A stretch of DNA of 64,000 nucleotides from Arthrobacter sp. Marseille-P9274 (GTDB lineage: Bacteria > Actinomycetota > Actinomycetes > Actinomycetales > Micrococcaceae), in contig NZ_CAMPOV010000001.1 in NCBI RefSeq assembly GCF_946892675.1, positions 2,330,033-2,394,032 on the forward strand, in the 5' to 3' direction. This document shows, piece after piece, positions 57,807-64,000 of this stretch. The position numbers were made by a program, and so were the translations under genes. The notes beneath the pieces were generated by a model that worked only from the letters and a program-made list of their open reading frames with translations, was not told the DNA's origin and made no database searches. Within the stretch, counting starts at the first letter, position 1. The number at the start of each line of letters is the position of its first letter.

Positions 57807-59909
57807 TCAGCGGGTCTGCTTGGCCGCCACGAGCGCGCTTTCCAGCTGGTCCGCGAGCGTGAGGATGTAGGTCCGAGTGACGTGGTCGCGGTCGCGGTAG
57901 ATCATGACGTTCCCGATCACCATGGGGCAGGAGTCGGCGCCGCAGAATTCGTCGGAGAGGTCCACCACCCGTGCCTGCGGCGCAAGCTTGGACGCCTCCG
58001 GGGTCAGGTCCTGCCCGTCGAAGGCAGCCGAGCGCGGTTGGCTGCATTGCGCGGGGTCGTCATAGTTCAGGTCCACGCAGTCGCGCGGGTCCGCCCCTGC
58101 CCGCGGCGTGGGTGTGTCCGCGATCGGGTAGACGTCGATTCCGGCGTCGGCGAGCCTGTTCCAGTACTCGGCGAAGCCCGCGGCGCCCGGCCGGTGCCCC
58201 GTGCCTGTGTCCTCGAACTCGGAGGACGCCGAGTAGGAGGTGATGACGGCGTCGACATCTCCGCGCTCGAGCAGCCGCTCCATGGTTTCGCGGTTCGGTT
58301 CGGTGCACTGCAGGTCGCCCTCGATTTCCAGCGTGCGCGGCTCCGGGTTGAACGGGCAGGAGTTGTGGATGTAGGTCAGCAGCTTCCAGCCGCGCTCCTT
58401 GGCAATCGCGTCCAGGGCCGGCGTCCACTGTCCGGCGTGCGAGTCGCCCACCACCGCCACCGTCGGCGCATCGGCATCTCCGCCGCTGTGGTCGAAGATG
58501 CATTCCGGGGTCTTGGCATCCGGCTTCTGGGCCACGCAGTCGCCGAAGGCGAATTCGTCGTCGACGGCGACGTTCGGGTCGGGGACGATCACCTTCTCCG
58601 GTGCGGCGAAGCTGCGGTCCGCTTCCGGGTCCATGGCGTCCGCGCCGAACCGGGCCGGCGGCGCGTCCAGCAGCTGCTGCGTGTGCGCCGCCCGCTCAGC
58701 CACCAACTGGTCGCGCTGCTGCATCGGAGCCATGGCCAGCAGCCCGACGACGCCCATCGCCACGACGCCGGCCGCGATCGGCCGCCTGGCCTGCCCACGC
58801 AGCCAGCCGGCCCGGCGCACCGGCGTTTCCACGAAGTAGTAGCTCAGGGCGGCCAGGCCCACCGAGGCGGCGACCAGCAACAGGCTCGCCAGGGGCCCTG
58901 GGGCACGGTCGGCCAGCGTGCGGTAGTACACGAGGACGGGCCAGTGCCACAGGTACAAAGAGTAAGAGATGTTGCCGAGCCACTGGACGGGCCGCGCGTC
59001 CGAAAGCCGATGCAGCGAAAAGGCGCCCTCGGTGCGTCCCGCTGCGATCACCGCGATGGCGCCCAGGACCGGCAGCAGGGCGGCCGTGCCGGGGAAGATG
59101 GTGGCGCCGTCGAGCAGGAGCGCCGCCGCCAGGATGGCCGCAATACCGCCCAGCGCCAGGAGCTTCCGCAGCCGCGGGTGCGCGGAGGCGTCCCTGAGCA
59201 CCACCGCCAGGACGCCGCCGAGCGCCAGCTCCCAGATCCGGGTCGGGGTGATGAAGTAGGCGGCCGGGTTGCCGGAATAGCTGAACCAGATGCCGAAGGC
59301 GAGCGATGCCGCCGCGACGATGGCCAGGGCGGGAAGGATGCCGCGGGCGATATTCCGTCCGGCACTGCGGGCCAGCACGGCCGCGGCCAGGACCAGCAGC
59401 GGCCAGAACAGGTAGAACTGCTCCTCCACCGCCAGCGACCAGAAATGCTGCAGCCCGGTGGCGCTGCTGGCCGAAGCCATGTAGTCGACCGACTCCCCCG
59501 CCAGCACCCAGTTCTGCACATAGAAGGTGGAGGCCAGCGCCTGGGAGCCGATTCGCTCCCATTGCGTCATCGGGCTTAACACGAAGGTCGCGAGGCAGAC
59601 GACGGCGATGGTCACCAGCGAGGCCGGCAGGATCCGGCGCGCGCGGGCGGCCCAGAAGGCACCGAGCGAGACCCGGCCGGTGTCCCGCAGCTCACGCAGC
59701 AGGTGCCCGGTGATCAGGAAACCGGAGATGACGAAGAAGACGTCCACGCCGACGAAGCCGCCGGGGAGCAGCCCCGGCTGGAAGTGGTAGACAACGACCA
59801 GCAGCACGGCCAGGGCCCGCAACGCCTGCACCTCGGGCAGGAACTTCCGGGGCTTGCGGCCCGGGCTCTCCTTCGGGCGTGCGGCATCTGGGCTCGCGGT
59901 CGACAGCAT
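57807..59909 (-). CDS. Membrane acyltransferase with SGNH domain (OafA family), copy 2
   Basis: 700-residue paralogue of the neighbouring gene with the same order: acyltransferase_3 domain with LRALAVLLVVVYHFQPG (His42) and WSLAVEEQFYLFWPLLVL, then an SGNH domain with VAVVGDSHAGQW and YRDRDHVTRTY. Long identical segments show a tandem duplication. The ATG at 59909 (MLSTASPDAA) has no ribosome binding site but lies about eight bases after a TTATAT box, so the mRNA may be leaderless; the upstream frame to 59990 would then be untranscribed. Substrate unknown. Confidence 0.88.
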   Translation of the reverse strand: MLSTASPDAARPKESPGRKPRKFLPEVQALRALAVLLVVVYHFQPGLLPGGFVGVDVFFVISGFLITGHLLRELRDTGRVSLGAFWAARARRILPASLVTIAVVCLATFVLSPMTQWERIGSQALASTFYVQNWVLAGESVDYMASASSATGLQHFWSLAVEEQFYLFWPLLVLAAAVLARSAGRNIARGILPALAIVAAASLAFGIWFSYSGNPAAYFITPTRIWELALGGVLAVVLRDASAHPRLRKLLALGGIAAILAAALLLDGATIFPGTAALLPVLGAIAVIAAGRTEGAFSLHRLSDARPVQWLGNISYSLYLWHWPVLVYYRTLADRAPGPLASLLLVAASVGLAALSYYFVETPVRRAGWLRGQARRPIAAGVVAMGVVGLLAMAPMQQRDQLVAERAAHTQQLLDAPPARFGADAMDPEADRSFAAPEKVIVPDPNVAVDDEFAFGDCVAQKPDAKTPECIFDHSGGDADAPTVAVVGDSHAGQWTPALDAIAKERGWKLLTYIHNSCPFNPEPRTLEIEGDLQCTEPNRETMERLLERGDVDAVITSYSASSEFEDTGTGHRPGAAGFAEYWNRLADAGIDVYPIADTPTPRAGADPRDCVDLNYDDPAQCSQPRSAAFDGQDLTPEASKLAPQARVVDLSDEFCGADSCPMVIGNVMIYRDRDHVTRTYILTLADQLESALVAAKQTR

Positions 59910-59917
59910 GCCCGCAA

Positions 59918-59947
59918 ATATAACAAAAAGATAACAGGAAGGTCGAA
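59918..59947 (-). promoter_or_regulatory. Possible leaderless promoter of acyltransferase copy 2
   Basis: Minus-strand TTCGAC (59942-59947) and TTATAT (59918-59923) with an 18-bp spacer. The expected start point falls at or within three bases of the ATG at 59909. The region is strikingly AT-rich for this genome. Confidence 0.4.
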
Positions 59948-60014
59948 AGCCGCCCAGTGCCGGGCGCGACCGCCCCGGCTTGTGAGGCACTGGGCGCGGA
60001 GCGGCCCGGCCGAC

Positions 60015-60806
60015 CTAGTGCTGGGCGCGGAGCGCGTCGGTCACCTTGGCCGACGCGGCCTGGAGTTTTGGCAGGGCCGTCGCGACGGCCGCCTCGAGGT
60101 CCACGGTGCTGTCCGCCAGCGAGGCCTGCATCGACATGTTCAGCGCGGCGGCGAGGCTGCCGTCCGGATTCAGGATCGGCACGGCGACCGAGCGCAGCCC
60201 GTTCTCCAATTCCTGGTCCACCAGGGACCAGCCCTGCCGGCGGACCTTGTCCAGTTCGGTCCGCAGTGCGTCGACGGTGCCGATGGTCTTGGCGGTCAGC
60301 GGCCGCAGGTCGACCTTCGCGAGGTACTCCTCGAGCTCCTGCTCCGACAGGCCGGCCAGCAGGACCCGCCCCATCGAGGTGGCGTAGGCCGGGAACCGCG
60401 TGCCGACGCTGATGCCCACGGTCATGATCCGGCGCGTGTGGATGCGCGCGATGTAAACGATTTCGCCGCCGTCGAGAATGGACGCGGACGTGGACTCGTG
60501 CAGCTCGGCGGAGAGTTCCTCGAGCACCGGCTGCACCAGTTGGGGAAGGGACTGACCCGCCAGGTACGAGTACCCGAGCTGCAGCACCAAGGCGGTCAGC
60601 TCGAAGACCCGCCCGTCCGTCCTGACATACCCCAGGTCGACCAGGGTATGCAGGAAGCGGCGGGCGGTGGCACGGGTCAGTCCCGTTCGTTTCGAGACCT
60701 CGCTGAGGGTCATGCTGATGTTGTCGGCATCAAAGGCCCGGATGACGGCCAGGCCGCGGGCCAGCGACTGGACGAACTGGTCGCCCGGCAGTTTGGTCTC
60801 GGTCAT
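60015..60806 (-). CDS. pcaR: IclR-family regulator, PcaR/PobR-like
   Basis: 263 residues. The N-terminal winged HTH (about 10-75) reads VQSLARGLAVIRAFDADN and SKRTGLTRATARRFLHTLVD; the C-terminal effector domain (about 90-255) has LRPLTAKTIGTVDALRTEL and GLRSVAVPILNPDGSLAAAL. This matches the beta-ketoadipate subgroup of IclR regulators. GGGGAAC precedes the ATG. Last gene of the pca operon, 35 bp after pcaJ; likely binds the dyad at 63542-63556. Confidence 0.87.
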   Translation of the reverse strand: MTETKLPGDQFVQSLARGLAVIRAFDADNISMTLSEVSKRTGLTRATARRFLHTLVDLGYVRTDGRVFELTALVLQLGYSYLAGQSLPQLVQPVLEELSAELHESTSASILDGGEIVYIARIHTRRIMTVGISVGTRFPAYATSMGRVLLAGLSEQELEEYLAKVDLRPLTAKTIGTVDALRTELDKVRRQGWSLVDQELENGLRSVAVPILNPDGSLAAALNMSMQASLADSTVDLEAAVATALPKLQAASAKVTDALRAQH

Positions 60807-60841
60807 GTTCCCCTGCTGCAGTCGAAGGACGTGCTGTCCGG

Positions 60842-61483
60842 CTACTGGGCCGGAAGCAGCTTCACGTCCATCTTGGACTGCAGTTCCTCAATAGTGGTTC
60901 CGAAGGTCTCGCGCACGCGGACGCCGTCTTCGCCAATCAGGAAGACAGCCTCATTAGTGTATACGCGGGTTACACAGTCCACACCGGTCAACGGGTACGT
61001 GCATTCGGGCACCAGCTTGGACTTGCCGTCCTTGGTGAACAGGGACATCATCACGTAGACGTCCTTGGCGCCGGTGGCCAGGTCCATCGCACCGCCGACG
61101 GCGGGAATGGCGTCGGGCGCGCCGGTGTGCCAGTTCGCGAGGTCGCCGGTGGCGGAGACCTGGAAGGCCCCGAGCACGCAGACGTCCAGGTGGCCGCCGC
61201 GCATCATCGCGAAGGAGTCGGCGTGGTGGAAGTAGGACGCGCCGGGCAGCTCCGTCACCGGAATCTTGCCCGCGTTGATCAGGTCCTCATCGATCTCGTC
61301 GTCCTTGGCCTGCGGGCCCATCCCGAGCATCCCGTTCTCGGTGTGCAGGGTGACATCCTGCTCCGCGGTCAGGTAGTTCGAAACCAGGGTGGGCTGGCCG
61401 ATGCCCAGGTTGACGAAGGATCCGGGGGCAATGTCCTTGGCGACGAGCCGGGCCAGCTCGTCCTTGGTCAGCTTCTCGCTCAC
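60842..61483 (-). CDS. pcaJ: 3-oxoadipate CoA-transferase subunit B
   Basis: 213 residues. The family-I CoA-transferase beta-subunit active site is HTENGMLGMGP with catalytic Glu49; GGHLDVCVLGAFQVSATGD and TGVDCVTRVYTNEAVF are conserved. With PcaI it transfers CoA from succinyl-CoA to 3-oxoadipate. GTG start overlapping the pcaI stop in GTGA. Confidence 0.92.
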   Translation of the reverse strand: MSEKLTKDELARLVAKDIAPGSFVNLGIGQPTLVSNYLTAEQDVTLHTENGMLGMGPQAKDDEIDEDLINAGKIPVTELPGASYFHHADSFAMMRGGHLDVCVLGAFQVSATGDLANWHTGAPDAIPAVGGAMDLATGAKDVYVMMSLFTKDGKSKLVPECTYPLTGVDCVTRVYTNEAVFLIGEDGVRVRETFGTTIEELQSKMDVKLLPAQ

Positions 61484-62178
61484 TGGTTCACCTCATGTTC
61501 CGTAACAGCCGGGGTCTTCCCATCGATCTTCACGACGGTGTCCACGTAGATGCCCGGGGTCACGATGACCTCGGGATCCAGCGCCCCGGTTTCGACGATC
61601 TCGTTGACCTGGACGATGGCGTGCTTGGCCGCGGCCGCCATGATCGGACCGAAGTTGCGGGCCGTCTTGCGGTACACCAGGTTGCCGGTCTTGTCCGACT
61701 TCAGGGCCTTGATCAGCGCGAAGTCGGCGTAGATCGGCGACTCGAGCACGTAGCCCTTGCCGTCGATGACGCGGGTCTCCTTGCCCTCGGCCAGCATGGT
61801 GCCGTAGCCGGTGGGCGTGAAGAAGCCGCCGATGCCGGCGCCGGCGGCGCGGATCCGTTCGGCGAGGTTGCCCTGCGGCACCAGCTCCAGCTCGATCTCG
61901 CCGGCCCGGTAGGCGGCATCGAAGTGCCACGAGTCGGACTGCCGCGGGAACGAGCAGATGATCTTCTTGACCTTGCGCTCCTTGATCAGCAGCGCCAGGC
62001 CGGCGTCGGCCTGTCCGGCGTTGTTGTTGACCACGGTCAGGTCCTTGGCGCCGCAGGCGAGCAGCGCGTCGATCAGCTCCATCGGCTGGCCGGCGTTGCC
62101 GAAGCCGCCGATCAGCACCGTGGCGCCGTCATGGATTTCGGCTACTGCTTCCTGAGCCGATTTGGCAATCGTGAGCAT
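61480..62178 (-). CDS. pcaI: 3-oxoadipate CoA-transferase subunit A
   Basis: 232 residues. The alpha-subunit signature GATVLIGGFGNAGQPMELID and SDSWHFDAAYRAGEIELELV are clear, with PTGYGTMLAEGKETRVIDG further on. Partner of PcaJ. Fifteen bases after the pcaF stop. Acetoacetate CoA-transferase is an alternative, but the pca context decides. Confidence 0.92.
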   Translation of the reverse strand: MLTIAKSAQEAVAEIHDGATVLIGGFGNAGQPMELIDALLACGAKDLTVVNNNAGQADAGLALLIKERKVKKIICSFPRQSDSWHFDAAYRAGEIELELVPQGNLAERIRAAGAGIGGFFTPTGYGTMLAEGKETRVIDGKGYVLESPIYADFALIKALKSDKTGNLVYRKTARNFGPIMAAAAKHAIVQVNEIVETGALDPEVIVTPGIYVDTVVKIDGKTPAVTEHEVNQ

Positions 62179-62193
62179 ACGCTCCGTGCCTCC

Positions 62194-63405
62194 TTACTTC
62201 TTGGTTGCGTTGACGTTTTCGAGCACGACGGCGAGGCCCTGGCCGACGCCGATGCAGATGGCAGCGACGCCCCAGCGGTCGCCGCTGGCCTCGAGCCGGC
62301 GGGCGAGCGTGGCGAGGATTCGGATGCCCGAGGCGCCCAGCGGGTGGCCGATGGCGACGGCGCCGCCCCAGGCGTTGACGATCGCCGGGTCGATGTCCCA
62401 GTTGTCGATGCAGGCCAGCGACTGCGCGGCGAAGGCCTCGTTGAGTTCGACGGCGGCCACGTCGGCCCAGCTGATGCCGGCGCGCTTGACGGCCTGGTTG
62501 GCGGCCTCGACCGGGGCGAAGCCGAAGAACTGCGGCTCCAGCGCGGCGGCGCCGCGGCCGGCGATGCGGGCCAAGGGCTGCAGGCCGAGCTCGGCGCCGG
62601 CCGCCTCGCTGCCCAGCAGCGCGGCGGAGGCACCGTCGCTCAGCGGGGAGGCGTTGCCGGCGGTGACGGTGCCGCCCTCGGGGCCGTCGGAGACGGCACG
62701 GAAGACGGTCTTGAGCCCGGCGAGCTTTTCGGCGGAGCTGTTCGGGCGGATGGTCTCGTCACGCGTGAGTTCGGTGCCCGGGACGGTGACGATCTGGTTG
62801 TCGTACTTGCCCTCGTTCCAGGCGGCGTCGGCGAGGTTGTGCGAGTTCGCGGCGAACTCGTCCTGGCGCATCCGGGAGATGCCGTGCCGCTCGCGCAGCT
62901 GCTCGGTGGCCTCGCCCAGGGAGACGGTCCACTCCTTCGGCATCTTCTTGTTGACCAGGCGCCAGCCGAGGGTGGTGGAGGCCAGCGTCATGTCGCCGGC
63001 CGGGTACGGCTTCTCGGTCTTGGGCAGCACCCACGGGGCACGGCTCATGGACTCGACGCCGCCGATAAGGATCATGTCCGCGTCGCCGGTGTTGATCTGG
63101 CGCGAGGCGATGATCGCGGCGTCCAGGCTGGAGCCGCAGAGGCGGTTGACGGTAGTGCCCGGGATCGAGGTGGGCAGGCCGGCCAGCAGGGTCGCCATGC
63201 GGGCGACGTTCCGGTTCTCCTCGCCGGCGCCGTTGGCGTTGCCGAAGATGACCTCGTCGATGCGGGCCGGGTCCAGCCCCGGGGCGCGCGCAACCGAGGC
63301 CTTGAGGACCTCGGCGGCCAGATCGTCAGGCCGCACGCCTGCCAATCCTCCGCCGAACTTTCCAAACGGGGTGCGGATAGCGTCATAAACGTACGCCTGG
63401 TTCAC
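62194..63405 (-). CDS. pcaF: 3-oxoadipyl-CoA thiolase
   Basis: 403 residues. Catalytic cysteine in VNRLCGSSLDAA (Cys90), NEAFAAQSLACI, GGAVAIGHPLGASGIR (His) and CIGVGQGLAVVLE (second Cys) are all present. Cleaves 3-oxoadipyl-CoA to succinyl-CoA and acetyl-CoA, the last step of the beta-ketoadipate pathway. The GTG at 63405 has GAAGGAG six bases upstream and is preferred to the start 21 bases earlier. It heads the pcaF-pcaI-pcaJ-pcaR unit with a 5' leader of about 160 nt. Confidence 0.94.
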   Translation of the reverse strand: MNQAYVYDAIRTPFGKFGGGLAGVRPDDLAAEVLKASVARAPGLDPARIDEVIFGNANGAGEENRNVARMATLLAGLPTSIPGTTVNRLCGSSLDAAIIASRQINTGDADMILIGGVESMSRAPWVLPKTEKPYPAGDMTLASTTLGWRLVNKKMPKEWTVSLGEATEQLRERHGISRMRQDEFAANSHNLADAAWNEGKYDNQIVTVPGTELTRDETIRPNSSAEKLAGLKTVFRAVSDGPEGGTVTAGNASPLSDGASAALLGSEAAGAELGLQPLARIAGRGAAALEPQFFGFAPVEAANQAVKRAGISWADVAAVELNEAFAAQSLACIDNWDIDPAIVNAWGGAVAIGHPLGASGIRILATLARRLEASGDRWGVAAICIGVGQGLAVVLENVNATKK

Positions 63406-63451
63406 TAAGGACTCCTTCGACCGCACCTCGTCCGGGCGCGGGCTCTGCTCC

Positions 63452-63487
63452 GGTGCGGCCGCGGCGTTCTACAGCCGCGGCCGCACC
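63452..63487 (-). promoter_or_regulatory. GC-rich hairpin in the pcaF leader
   Basis: GGTGCGGCCGCGGC (63452-63465) pairs perfectly with 63474-63487 around an 8-base loop. It lies in the 5' leader about 50 nt before the pcaF start, so it could attenuate transcription or shape translation. No T-run. Confidence 0.5.
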
Positions 63488-63541
63488 ACTGGAAATGCTC
63501 GTCATGCCGCACTCTGGTCCGCCAACCGGAAGCCCTTCAAG

Positions 63542-63556
63542 GTTCGTATCACGAAC
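63542..63556. promoter_or_regulatory. Candidate PcaR (IclR-type) operator
   Basis: GTTCGTATCACGAAC is a 6-3-6 perfect inverted repeat. It keeps GTTCG at one end and AC at the other as in the 15-bp site described for Pseudomonas putida PcaR. It lies about +11 to +25 relative to the predicted pcaF start point. Confidence 0.55.
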
Positions 63557-63573
63557 ACCTGTGCGACATAAGA

Positions 63574-63603
63574 ACTATAGCTAGTCCGTTCCGGCCTCGT
63601 CAA
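63574..63603 (-). promoter_or_regulatory. pcaF promoter
   Basis: Minus-strand TTGACG (63598-63603) and TATAGT (63574-63579) with an 18-bp spacer, the best sigma-70-type match in the window. The -35 lies in the last codons of pcaC and the spacer contains the pcaC stop. Predicted start near 63567. Confidence 0.65.
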
Positions 63604-63997
63604 GGGTGGCAAAGACGCCCTGGGCAACTTTGAAGGCCACGTTGGCGGCCGGCACGCTGCAGTAGATGGCCGACTGCAGGATGACTTCCTTGATCTCGTC
63701 CCGGGTCATCCCGTTGGTCAGCGCCGCGCGGACGTGCATGGCCAGTTCTTCCCAGTACCCGTTCGCGATCATCGCGGTGAGGGTGATGGCGCTGCGGGTG
63801 GTGCGGGGCAGGCCCGGGCGGGTCCAGATGGTGCCCCAGGCGTACCGAGTAATCAGCTCCTGGAAGTCCTGGGTGAAGTCGTCGATCCCCGCGTTCGCGC
63901 GGTCGACGTGGGCGGCCCCGAGAACCTCGCGGCGGACGGCCATACCGTCGTCGTATACGTCCTGCTGGGTCTTGGCCGGATCGAAAGTCCGGGTCAT
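63581..63997 (-). CDS. pcaC: 4-carboxymuconolactone decarboxylase
   Basis: 138 residues. RREVLGAAHVDRANAGIDDF, WGTIWTRPGLPRTTRSAITL and MTRDEIKEVILQSAIYCSVP match the CMD family, which turns 4-carboxymuconolactone into 3-oxoadipate enol-lactone. ATG at 63997 is three bases from the window edge. In many actinobacteria this domain is fused behind the enol-lactonase PcaD (PcaL); an in-frame upstream part cannot be excluded. Confidence 0.9.
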   Translation of the reverse strand: MTRTFDPAKTQQDVYDDGMAVRREVLGAAHVDRANAGIDDFTQDFQELITRYAWGTIWTRPGLPRTTRSAITLTAMIANGYWEELAMHVRAALTNGMTRDEIKEVILQSAIYCSVPAANVAFKVAQGVFATLDEAGTD

Positions 63998-64000
63998 TTC

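Noticed and set aside
57771-59579. 602-codon plus-strand frame antisense to acyltransferase copy 2
   Set aside because: Arg/Gly/Val-rich shadow of a real gene; no recognisable motif.
61495-63408. 637-codon plus-strand frame antisense to pcaI and pcaF
   Set aside because: Shadow frame; pcaI and pcaF are unmistakable on the other strand.

Overview
The window is a high-GC actinobacterial chromosome segment. Gene content and order point to the Micrococcaceae, Arthrobacter-like: the ribosomal super-cluster runs from rpsL to glmS/acpS, there is a treX-treY-treZ operon, many starts are GTG or TTG, and r-proteins carry long low-complexity tails. No rRNA, tRNA, CRISPR array, insertion sequence or integrase was recognised. 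Genus-level assignment is inference.

Layout, left to right. 1-9.7 kb: a SufR/COG2345-like regulator, the NAD(P)HX repair enzyme Nnr, the translationally coupled glgX(treX)-treY-treZ operon for glycogen-to-trehalose conversion, a lipoprotein and a small unknown protein. 10-17.5 kb: cell-wall precursor and housekeeping genes (acpS, glmS, coaA, VanY-like lipoprotein carboxypeptidase, mscL, secreted beta-propeller, glmM). 17.8-20.8 kb: an AT-richer accessory cassette between glmM and rpsI, holding a HIRAN-domain membrane protein, a second membrane-anchored protein, a 66-residue protein and a frame-shifted DUF4357 module, followed by unassigned DNA with helically phased repeats. 20.8-21.8 kb: rpsI and rplM. 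22.3-30 kb: a full Flp/Tad pilus locus (pilin, TadE, TadG, CpaB, CpaE, CpaF, TadB, TadC, prepilin peptidase) inserted between rplM and truA. 30-48.1 kb: truA, rplQ, rpoA, rpsK, rpsM, rpmJ, infA, an S58 peptidase, map, adk, secY, then the spc and S10 ribosomal operons, all on the minus strand. 48.6-50.9 kb: a GH1 beta-glucosidase, a 46-residue membrane protein and a VOC protein. 50.9-55.4 kb: tuf, fusA, rpsG, rpsL. 55.6-59.9 kb: two tandem paralogous membrane acyltransferases with SGNH domains. 60-64 kb: the lower beta-ketoadipate pathway (pcaC, pcaF, pcaI, pcaJ) with its IclR regulator.

The core genes supply translation, transcription, protein export and peptidoglycan precursors. Strong hairpins cut the ribosomal region into separate units: S10 through rpsQ, rplN through rplO, secY onward. 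rpsN and rpsD are missing from their classical places. The accessory blocks sit at junctions of this otherwise conserved cluster.

The most unusual items are the HIRAN/DUF4357 membrane cassette, the AGGAA repeats beside it, a perfect 16-bp inverted repeat inside the first codons of truA, and a well-formed promoter plus IclR-type operator for the pca operon whose -35 box lies in the end of pcaC.
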